DNA of 21,255 nucleotides from NCBI GenBank assembly GCA_902491415.1, contig CABUHP010000002.1, positions 1 to 21,255 of the forward strand, in the 5' to 3' direction. The position numbers and the translations under genes were made by a program. The stretch comes from an uncultured Collinsella sp. (GTDB taxonomy: Bacteria; Actinomycetota; Coriobacteriia; Coriobacteriales; Coriobacteriaceae). The notes under the pieces are model-generated. The model was not told where the DNA came from, made no database searches, and worked only from the letters and a program-made list of their open reading frames with translations. Every line of letters begins with the position of its first letter. Position 1 is the stretch's first letter. Of this stretch, positions 8,659 through 15,460 are shown one piece after another.

Positions 8659-8694
8659 AAGGCGCCCGGCGAGCACATACTCGCCGGGCGCCTT
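8659..8694 (-). terminator. Hairpin terminator after the 6-phospho-beta-glucosidase gene
   Basis: Perfect 14-bp arms AAGGCGCCCGGCGA/TCGCCGGGCGCCTT with an 8-nt loop, 37 bases past the glucosidase stop. The arms end in TT, but no long T-run follows. It separates this gene from the signalling operon. Confidence 0.65.
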
Positions 8695-8730
8695 GGTTAG
8701 GAGACTATAAGGTTGAGTGTCTCAGCTTCC

Positions 8731-10164
<1,434 letters not shown>

Positions 10165-10181
10165 TCAATCCTTTCGCACGC

Positions 10182-10226
10182 TGTTTGTCGTGGTTTCAGT
10201 ATCCCTACAAACAACGCGTCGCTCAA
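10182..10226 (-). promoter_or_regulatory. Promoter of the 6-phospho-beta-glucosidase gene with flanking inverted repeat
   Basis: On the minus strand, TTGAGC (10221-10226), a 17-bp spacer and GATACT (10198-10203) form a good sigma-A promoter. TGTTTGT (10182-10188) and ACAAACA (10207-10213) form a 7-bp inverted repeat on either side of the -10, a likely place for a repressor to bind. Confidence 0.5.
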
Positions 10227-10315
10227 CGGCAACGACGTAGGCCGATACTTCTTTTCGCACGCAGGTGCTCGACAGCCGCCCCGTCTGACACTTTTTGATA
10301 CCCGCCTGCCAATCA

Positions 10316-10342
10316 CCACAAAGGGGACAGGCACCTTTGTGG
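10316..10342. repeat. Perfect 9-bp inverted repeat at the edge of the left copy
   Basis: CCACAAAGG (10316-10324) and CCTTTGTGG (10334-10342) enclose GGACAGGCA. The equivalent place in the right copy (11737-11763) keeps only one intact arm. Confidence 0.6.
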
Positions 10343-10359
10343 CGGTTGGGGGCGGTTTG

Positions 10360-10414
10360 TCTCGATCTGTAACAGGTAGGCAGCCAAAACCGGGCCTGAT
10401 GTTACAGATCGAGA
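10360..10414. repeat. Palindromic unit 1, left copy
   Basis: TCTCGATCTGTAACA (10360-10374) pairs perfectly with TGTTACAGATCGAGA (10400-10414) around a 25-nt spacer. This is REP-like in size and intergenic position. Confidence 0.8.
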
Positions 10415-10440
10415 TTGTTCGGTCAGCTTCTGCAGTTTGT

Positions 10441-10490
10441 CTAAATCTGTAACAGGTAGAGACGATTTAGCCCGCTAGATGTTACAGATC
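10441..10490. repeat. Palindromic unit 2, left copy
   Basis: ATCTGTAACA (10445-10454) pairs with TGTTACAGAT (10480-10489). A competing short repeat, CTAAATC (10441-10447) with GATTTAG (10464-10470), is nested in it, so two exclusive hairpins are possible. Confidence 0.7.
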
Positions 10491-10503
10491 GAGACAGAAG
10501 ATT

Positions 10504-10557
10504 CTAGTCGCAGGTGATGCCGAGGTTTTGCCGACGAGGCCTACGTAACCGCCTTCG
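10504..10557 (-). pseudogene. Remnant of the 3' end of a DUF4867 gene
   Basis: Read on the minus strand this encodes EGGYVGLVGK, matching EGGYVGLIGK at the end of the intact DUF4867 gene (11926-12570). It then loses one base relative to that gene, so the following LxIT-D-stop is out of frame. Most differences between the copies upstream of the indel are synonymous (GAA/GAG, GGT/GGC), so this piece probably derives from a diverged but functional homologue. Confidence 0.75.
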
Positions 10558-10570
10558 CTCAGCAATTCAT

Positions 10571-10599
10571 TTGACTGAATAGGAAAGAAAGGAAAAAAT
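10571..10599 (+). promoter_or_regulatory. Possible promoter of the ATPase gene
   Basis: TTGACT (10571-10576), a 17-bp spacer and AAAAAT (10594-10599). The leader is an unusual purine tract (runs of GGAAA) ending in the AAAGGAGA ribosome site before the ATG at 10623. It starts 13 bp beyond the end of the left direct repeat. Confidence 0.4.
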
Positions 10600-10622
10600 A
10601 GGAAAAAAAGGAAAGGAGACTT

Positions 10623-11729
10623 ATGACTGAAACCATCTTCTCCCCCTCATTTGGAAATCGCCCGTCCTATCTGGTGGGTCGCGGGAACGTGATTTCGACA
10701 TTCATCTCCGGTCTTGAGCAGGAGCCGGGCAATCGAGACCGAGCCATGCTCATGCTCGGCCAGCGAGGCAGCGGCAAGACGGTTCTTCTGTGGGAACTTG
10801 CCGACCGCGCACGCAAGCTCGGTTTTGTTGTCGCCACACCCACCGTAGCCTCCGAAGATATGCTTGAGCGCATTGTTGAAAAAATCCAAGAAGCAGGCGA
10901 GCCTTATGTCAGCAAGCGTCATCTCCCCAAACTTTCTGGCGGTAGCTTGAGCGTCTTCGGCTTCTCAGCCGGTCTCGAGTTCACACGCGATGTGCAGGAG
11001 ACCAAGAGTTTCCAGTTCAAACTCACGCAGCTGGCGCGCAAGCTGACCGAGCAGGGGCACGGCATCCTCATCCTTATCGATGAGCTCCAAGCTAATTCAC
11101 CTGAGATTAGACAGCTCGTCACCGCCTATCAAGAGCTGGTCGGTGAGGGACTCAACGTCGCGCTTGTTATGGCAGGTCTCCCGGGAGCCGTCTGTGCAAC
11201 GCTCAATGACCGCGTGCTGACATTTCTCAACCGCGCTCGCAAGGTCACGCTCGAACCGCTTTCAGTCGGAGATGTCGATGCCTATTATCAGCGGGCTTTC
11301 GAAGAGCTCGACCTTGATATTCCAGGCGATCTTCGCCTCCGTGCCGCTCGCGCAACCCAAGGCTCGCCCTATATGCTGCAGCTCATCGGCTATAACATCG
11401 GCAATCGCTGCAAGACAGGAGAACACGTAACGCCAGAGCAAGTCGACGGAGCTATCGAAGCGTCAAAAGCCGATTTCGAAAACGATGTTTGTGAAACGAC
11501 GCTCGCCGCGCTATCGGACCAAGACGTCGCGTTTCTCGACGCAATGACTGATGACGAAGACGCCGTTTCGCGCATTTCCGATGTAGCGAAACGTATGTCA
11601 GTCACACCCGACTATGCGCAAAAGTATCGCCGGCGCCTCATCGACGCCGGCGTAATCGAACAGGCGCGCCGCGGTTACGTGCGTTTCGCCGTTCCATATA
11701 TGGCTGACTATCTGCGCAGCCAACTCTAG
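10623..11729 (+). CDS. AAA-family (Orc1/Cdc6- or STAND-like) ATPase with C-terminal winged helix
   Basis: 368 residues, cytoplasmic. Walker A is GQRGSGKT (46-53). Walker B is ILILIDELQ (148-156) with D153/E154. A helical lid region (TLEPLSVGDVDAYYQRAFEE, ATQGSPYMLQLIGYNIG) carries a likely sensor-2 area. The last ~70 residues look like a winged helix (ISDVAKRMSVTPDYAQKYRR, LIDAGVIEQARRGYVRFA). This is the layout of stand-alone bacterial ATPases related to Orc1/Cdc6 and to NTPases of mobile elements; substrates are unknown. The gene is oriented opposite to its neighbours, has its own AT-rich promoter, and is bracketed by ~245-bp direct repeats, so it looks acquired. No transposase, integrase or toxin partner is next to it. 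Confidence 0.85.
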   Translation: MTETIFSPSFGNRPSYLVGRGNVISTFISGLEQEPGNRDRAMLMLGQRGSGKTVLLWELADRARKLGFVVATPTVASEDMLERIVEKIQEAGEPYVSKRHLPKLSGGSLSVFGFSAGLEFTRDVQETKSFQFKLTQLARKLTEQGHGILILIDELQANSPEIRQLVTAYQELVGEGLNVALVMAGLPGAVCATLNDRVLTFLNRARKVTLEPLSVGDVDAYYQRAFEELDLDIPGDLRLRAARATQGSPYMLQLIGYNIGNRCKTGEHVTPEQVDGAIEASKADFENDVCETTLAALSDQDVAFLDAMTDDEDAVSRISDVAKRMSVTPDYAQKYRRRLIDAGVIEQARRGYVRFAVPYMADYLRSQL

Positions 11730-11780
11730 GCAGCCACCGCAATGGGGACAGGCACCTTTGTGGTGGTTTGGGCCCGTTTG

Positions 11781-11835
11781 TCTCGATCTGTAACAGGTAG
11801 GCCGTCAAAACCGGGCCTGGTGTTACAGATCGAGA
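11781..11835. repeat. Palindromic unit 1, right copy
   Basis: TCTCGATCTGTAACA (11781-11795) pairs with TGTTACAGATCGAGA (11821-11835). The spacer itself contains AGGCC/GGCCT (11799-11803 and 11814-11818), giving a two-tier hairpin. Confidence 0.8.
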
Positions 11836-11866
11836 TTGTTCGGTCTGTCCCCTGCAGTTTGTCTAA

Positions 11867-11911
11867 ATCTGTAACAGGTAGAGACGATTTAGCCCGCTAG
11901 ATGTTACAGAT
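11867..11911. repeat. Palindromic unit 2, right copy
   Basis: ATCTGTAACA (11867-11876) pairs with TGTTACAGAT (11902-11911), identical to the left copy. It lies 15 bases past the DUF4867 stop and could serve as its mRNA 3' structure, though no T-run follows. Confidence 0.7.
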
Positions 11912-11925
11912 CGAGACGGAAGATT

Positions 11926-12570
11926 CTAGTCCACGGTGATGTCGAGGTTCTTGCCGATGAGGCCTACGTAGCCGCCCTCGGCAGCCTTGGGGCTGTCAGC
12001 ATGGCAGAGAACCCACTTGTCGGCCTTCCAGTAGCAGTAGCTGTCGCCGGCCGTGGGCATGTCGGCCGCAGCCTCGGGGCGCGGGCCGTTGGTGCCGGCG
12101 GGCAGCGCCACCATCACCTGGAAGCCACCGTCGTCGACCATGCACGGCGTGTAGTGGAGCGTGGTGTTGAAGACTTCGACGACCGTACCCGCCGGCACGC
12201 GAAACGCCTTGACGCACGCGGTGTCGAGCTTGCCGTCCTCGATCTCCCAGCGATGCGCCACGAGCAGGATAAAGTCGCGAGCGCCCAAGTTGAATTCGCT
12301 CGCGCGGTGATACTCCAGGCAGTTGAGTCGTGTATTGTGGCCGTTGCACCAGCCCAGCTGGAACGGACGGCCACCAAACATGAGAAAGCCAAGCTTGTCG
12401 GCATCCTTGACGTCCTCGAGCTCCGGCGCGCCTGCTACGTACTTGCTGCCCTCGGGGATGGGCGTGGAGGCAAGTGCCTCGAGCACGGGCGACGTAAGCT
12501 CGGACGGAACGTCATCCCAAACGTTGCCATAGGACTTGAACTCGGGATCGTTGACAGAGTAGATATGCAT
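11926..12570 (-). CDS. DUF4867 family protein (cupin-like, sugar-associated)
   Basis: 214 residues from the ATG at 12570. A GTG at 12576 is in frame, but CAGGAG abuts it and is correctly placed (five bases) for the ATG. The protein starts MHIYSVNDPEFKSYG, as family members do, and contains GWCNGHNTRLNCLEYHR-type and NTTLHYTPC motifs. His, Cys and Glu residues in a beta-rich core suggest a cupin-like metal site. It ends EGGYVGLIGKNLDITVD. DUF4867 proteins are often encoded in sugar-use operons and are thought to act on sugars or sugar phosphates; no reaction is established as far as I know. The last 55 bases are duplicated at 10504-10557. The gene is monocistronic, behind the luxS terminator, and its promoter carries an operator-like palindrome. 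Confidence 0.85.
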   Translation of the reverse strand: MHIYSVNDPEFKSYGNVWDDVPSELTSPVLEALASTPIPEGSKYVAGAPELEDVKDADKLGFLMFGGRPFQLGWCNGHNTRLNCLEYHRASEFNLGARDFILLVAHRWEIEDGKLDTACVKAFRVPAGTVVEVFNTTLHYTPCMVDDGGFQVMVALPAGTNGPRPEAAADMPTAGDSYCYWKADKWVLCHADSPKAAEGGYVGLIGKNLDITVD

Positions 12571-12579
12571 GTTCACTCC

Positions 12580-12605
12580 TGTTCGTAAATGTGACTATAC
12601 GAACA
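12580..12605 (-). promoter_or_regulatory. Operator-like palindrome over the -10 of the DUF4867 gene
   Basis: TGTTCGTA (12580-12587) and TACGAACA (12598-12605) form a perfect 8-bp inverted repeat with a 10-bp gap. TATAGT (minus strand, 12594-12599) inside it is a likely -10; the -35 is weak. A bound repressor would block the promoter. The regulator is not in the window. Confidence 0.5.
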
Positions 12606-12654
12606 TTCTAGAACAAACATGAGCGATTTTGAACGCTCGTCCCGACCAATCAAC

Positions 12655-12685
12655 AAAAAGGCGCCCCCGCATAAGCGAAGGCGCC
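12655..12685 (-). terminator. Rho-independent terminator of luxS
   Basis: On the minus strand GGCGCC-TT-CGC pairs with GCG-GG-GGCGCC (11-bp stem with two G-U pairs, loop TTAT) and is followed by TTTTT (12655-12659). Confidence 0.8.
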
Positions 12686-12714
12686 CAATGCGCGCGTTTT
12701 GGGCGATAAAGCCC

Positions 12715-13203
12715 TTACGCCTGCTGATAGTGCAGGTGCTTCTCGTCGATATCGGCCAGGTCGCGGTCGAGGTAGCGGCGCGCAAGCCAGTTGGCCATGG
12801 GGAGGTTCTGGTCCAGGTAGTTACCGCACTCCTCGGGAGCGGCACCGGGGACATCGCCCTCAAAGCCGGCGACAAACTCGAACAGCTCACGCACGAGCGG
12901 CAGGATCTCCTCGCTCGTCACCTCGCCAAACACAACCAGGTAAAAGCCCGTGCGGCAGCCCATGGGGCCAAAGTAGACAATGCGGCCCGACCACTCGGCA
13001 TGATTGCGAAGGAACGTCGCGCCCAGGTGCTCGATGGTGTGGCACTCGGCCGTGTTCATGACCGGCTCCTTGTTGGGCGTGGTCAGGCGCAGGTCAAAGG
13101 TGGTGACGGCGGCCCCGGTCGCCGGATCGCGGTCGATGCGGCTCACATACACGCCGGGCTCAAGCAACAGATGGTCAACGGAAAAGCTCGCAATGCGCTC
13201 CAT
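12715..13203 (-). CDS. luxS: S-ribosylhomocysteine lyase (autoinducer-2 synthesis)
   Basis: 162 residues, full length. It cleaves S-ribosylhomocysteine to homocysteine and DPD, the precursor of autoinducer-2, in the activated methyl cycle. The metal ligands are His55 and His59 in HTIEHLGATFLRN and Cys126 in PEECGNYL. Catalytic Glu58 and Cys83 (GPMGCRTGFY) are present. Its own promoter and terminator make it a single-gene unit. The Shine-Dalgarno site is GAGAGGA, seven bases before the ATG. The neighbouring ribokinase and nucleoside hydrolase also handle ribosyl compounds, but no Lsr-type AI-2 uptake genes are present. I did not see a recognisable S-adenosylhomocysteine riboswitch in the leader. 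Confidence 0.97.
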   Translation of the reverse strand: MERIASFSVDHLLLEPGVYVSRIDRDPATGAAVTTFDLRLTTPNKEPVMNTAECHTIEHLGATFLRNHAEWSGRIVYFGPMGCRTGFYLVVFGEVTSEEILPLVRELFEFVAGFEGDVPGAAPEECGNYLDQNLPMANWLARRYLDRDLADIDEKHLHYQQA

Positions 13204-13225
13204 GGCAGATCCTCTCGGTAGTCAA

Positions 13226-13297
13226 TTTGGGACGGGCTCTTTTAGCTGGTTCGAATGGTCGCACCAATCATAACAGTCAAAAAAGCCCCGTCCCAAA
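13226..13297 (-). promoter_or_regulatory. luxS promoter region with a long inverted repeat
   Basis: On the minus strand, TTGGGA (13291-13296), an 18-bp spacer and TATGAT (13267-13272) make a plausible luxS promoter. The -35 lies within one arm (13284-13297) of an inverted repeat whose other arm (TTTGGGACGGGCT, 13226-13238) is in the leader. In a read-through transcript from the nucleoside hydrolase gene the arms would pair. The T-run at 13279-13284 may also serve as that operon's terminator tail, but a convincing stem for it is lacking. Confidence 0.4.
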
Positions 13298-13305
13298 AAG
13301 ACAAC

Positions 13306-14280
13306 TTAGCCAAGGACACGGGCCATACGCGTCTTGAACTCGGACAGGAAGCGCGGAGCATCCACGGTCAGTGCCACAAGCGCGCTCTTGTCCGGATCGG
13401 ACAGGCGGCGCTCATCGCAGATGGTGCGACCGCGGTACTCGCCCAGCAGATCAACACGCAGGTTGCAGCCGAGCGCACCTACGAGCGTGGGGTCGATCGC
13501 CACGGCAACGGCCAGCGGATCGTGCAGCGCACAACCACCCAGGTAGGGTGCGTTCATCTCGTACGAGCCAATGTAGTGCTCGACCATGCTCGCAAATGCG
13601 CAGCCCGCCATGGTGCCCGAGCCCGTCCAGCCGGCAATGTCGCGGCGTGTGAGCACCACGCGATGCGTCACGTCCAGACCCACCATGGTGAGCTTACGGC
13701 CCGAGCGCAGCACCGCGTCGGCTGCCTCGGGATCGCTCGCCATGTTGGCCTCGGCGCCCGCGCTCACGTTACCGGGCACGGTAAGGGCGCCGCCCATCAC
13801 GACCACGCGGCCAATGGACATCATCGCCGCCGCATCGCGCTCCAGGGCGAGCGCCAGGTTGGAGAGCGGGCCAGTCGCTACGTAGACCAGATCGGGACCA
13901 TAGGTGCGCGCGGCATCGATCAGATAATCGACCGCAGCGTTGCCGTCGGCCGAGGTCGCCCCCACCGGCTCGTAGGGCGACGCGGGCACGCTCGCGCCGC
14001 CGATGCCGTTCTTGCCGTGAATGAGCGCGGTGGACGCCGGCGGCGTATAGGGCTCAGTCGCCTGCAGAGGACGGTCGGCACCCAGGTACACCGGAACCTC
14101 GGGGCGACCCAGCAGATCGAGCACCGCCAGGCAATTGTGCGCCGATTGCTCGACGCGCACGTTGCCAAAGCACGTGGTGATGCCCACGAGCTCCACCTCG
14201 GGACTCGCGATGGCATAGGCCAGCGCCATCGCATCGTCCACACCCATATCCAGATCAAGGATCAGCTTCTTGATTGCCAT
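13306..14280 (-). CDS. Inosine-uridine-type nucleoside hydrolase
   Basis: 324 residues, the usual length for the IunH/Rih family. It splits ribonucleosides into base and ribose in the cytoplasm. The Ca2+-binding N-terminal motif is DLDMGVDD (Asp9, Asp11, Asp15, Asp16; the more usual form is DTDPGxDD). Downstream are GNVSAGAEANMASDPEAA, which places the ribose-binding Asn and Glu, and HDPLAVAVA, which supplies the last Asp ligand. Base preference cannot be told. The ribokinase gene ends 30 bp upstream on the same strand, so the pair forms a salvage operon: the nucleoside is hydrolysed, then ribose is phosphorylated. Confidence 0.93.
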   Translation of the reverse strand: MAIKKLILDLDMGVDDAMALAYAIASPEVELVGITTCFGNVRVEQSAHNCLAVLDLLGRPEVPVYLGADRPLQATEPYTPPASTALIHGKNGIGGASVPASPYEPVGATSADGNAAVDYLIDAARTYGPDLVYVATGPLSNLALALERDAAAMMSIGRVVVMGGALTVPGNVSAGAEANMASDPEAADAVLRSGRKLTMVGLDVTHRVVLTRRDIAGWTGSGTMAGCAFASMVEHYIGSYEMNAPYLGGCALHDPLAVAVAIDPTLVGALGCNLRVDLLGEYRGRTICDERRLSDPDKSALVALTVDAPRFLSEFKTRMARVLG

Positions 14281-14310
14281 TGTTCTACTCCGCTTCTCCG
14301 TCTTTATCGT

Positions 14311-15273
14311 TTAACCAAACCAATGTTCAACTTCGGCGCGCGTGGGAATCGATTGCTGAGCGCCCAGGCGCGACACCGTCACTGCCGAGGCGCGAGCACC
14401 CGCAGCCATGCACTCAAAGAGCGGCAAGCCCTCTAGGCGAGCCGCCGCCAACGCGCCGATAAACGTATCGCCGGCGGCCGTGGTATCGACTACCGTACTC
14501 GAAAGTGCCGGCATGCGCAGCAGCTCGCCGTCATCGCCGAGCGTAACCGACCCGGCGCCGCCCAACGTGATGACCGCAGCTCCGGCGCCCTTGTCGAGTA
14601 GCGCATTGAGCGCGGCGACGCAACTCGCATCATCCGTGGGCAGAATGCCCGTCAGCACCTGGCACTCGGTCTCGTTGGGGCAGACCAGGTCGACCGCGGA
14701 CCAGTCCTCCGCAGGCACATCGCAGGCAGGCGCCGGATTAAAGACTGTATAGAACCCGAGCTCGTGAGCGCAAACAAGCGCCTCGGCCGTCGCTACAAGG
14801 TCGCATTCACCCTGGGCGATAAAGACGCTTCCGGCAGCCGGGGCAATCTTGCTGGCGTCACTATCGAGTTCATCGGCCACCAGACGCCTCAGCGCGCGGG
14901 CAACGTCCTCGCCCGCAAGCGCATGGTTGGCGCCCGGCGACAGCACGATGCGGTTGTCTCCCTCGCAGCGAATGATGGTCGCCGTTCCCGTCTCCACATC
15001 ATCGCGATGCACTACAAAGTCACAGTCCACGCCGGCGTCTTGGAGCCCCGCCACGAGCGACGCGCCGAACGCGTCGCGACCGACCGCGCCGATCATGTGC
15101 GTGCAAGCGCCCATACGCGCGGCAGCTACGGCCTGATTGGCGCCCTTGCCGCCGGCGTTGGTGATAAACCCGCTGCCGCCGACGGTCTCGCCCGCACGCG
15201 GTATGCGCTCGCACGCCACCGAAAGGTCCATGTTCATGCTGCCGAACACCGCAACGATGCCGCGATCTGCCAT
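14311..15273 (-). CDS. rbsK: Ribokinase (PfkB family)
   Basis: 320 residues from the ATG at 15273, chosen for the AGGAGG site six bases upstream. The frame is open to 15327 without a ribosome site. It phosphorylates D-ribose to ribose 5-phosphate for the pentose phosphate pathway. Signatures are [10 protein letters not shown] at the N-terminus, the first PfkB motif ([17 protein letters not shown]) and the second motif with the anion hole and catalytic base ([15 protein letters not shown]). It is the first gene of a two-gene operon with the nucleoside hydrolase, which would supply its substrate. A DeoC-like or other sugar kinase role is less likely given these motifs. Confidence 0.93.
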   Translation of the reverse strand: MADRGIVAVFGSMNMDLSVACERIPRAGETVGGSGFITNAGGKGANQAVAAARMGACTHMIGAVGRDAFGASLVAGLQDAGVDCDFVVHRDDVETGTATIIRCEGDNRIVLSPGANHALAGEDVARALRRLVADELDSDASKIAPAAGSVFIAQGECDLVATAEALVCAHELGFYTVFNPAPACDVPAEDWSAVDLVCPNETECQVLTGILPTDDASCVAALNALLDKGAGAAVITLGGAGSVTLGDDGELLRMPALSSTVVDTTAAGDTFIGALAAARLEGLPLFECMAAGARASAVTVSRLGAQQSIPTRAEVEHWFG

Positions 15274-15415
15274 GGAAACCTCCTCATCTGCGGGCCTTAT
15301 GCCCACCGCCAGCCGTCGATCGTGCACTCTCGCACCCCCTATAACTTTAGTTCACTTTGATGTGGACGCGCGCTTGAGCTTGCGCCAGCAGCAAGCATTC
15401 ACAGGAGCAGGCAGC

Positions 15416-15421
15416 TACAAT
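15416..15421 (+). promoter_or_regulatory. Possible -10 of the acyltransferase gene
   Basis: TACAAT lies 40 bases before the ATG at 15461 in the divergent region between rbsK and the acyltransferase gene. The -35 is poor. On the opposite strand TATAGG near 15345 could be the rbsK -10, next to the small palindrome AACTTTAGTT. Confidence 0.3.
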
Positions 15422-15460
15422 GAAGGCGTGCTGATTATTCTCGTCATTGGATGATGTTTT

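Larger units (their letters stand above)
10314..10557. repeat. Direct repeat, left copy (palindromic units plus gene-end remnant)
   Basis: About 244 bp matching 11735-11980 in the same orientation. It begins at a GGGGACAGGCACC motif, contains two palindromic units (10360-10414 and 10441-10489), and ends with a copy of the 3' end of the DUF4867 gene. By eye the palindromic part differs from the right copy at only a few positions plus one small indel; the gene-end part differs at about 8 of 57 positions. Confidence 0.9.
11735..11980. repeat. Direct repeat, right copy (overlaps the 3' end of the DUF4867 gene)
   Basis: The second copy of the 10314-10557 repeat, beginning five bases after the ATPase stop. 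Its last 55 bases are the real, in-frame end of the DUF4867 gene, so this copy is probably in the ancestral location and the left one is the added copy. Confidence 0.9.

Noticed and set aside
8592..8678. Longer N-terminus for the multi-TM signalling protein (start at 8678)
   Set aside because: The start codon is inside the loop and stem of the upstream gene's terminator and has no ribosome site.
10360..10490. Palindromes considered as a CRISPR array
   Set aside because: Only two units per flank, with unequal spacing, inverted rather than direct repeats, and no cas genes nearby.
10314..11980. Classical insertion sequence
   Set aside because: No transposase gene, terminal inverted repeats or short target-site duplication; the flanks are long direct repeats that include a gene end.
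13248..13266. A GGTTCGAAT...ACCA stretch resembling the T-arm and 3' end of a tRNA
   Set aside because: The flanking bases do not form the five-base T stem, and no acceptor, D or anticodon arm is found around it.
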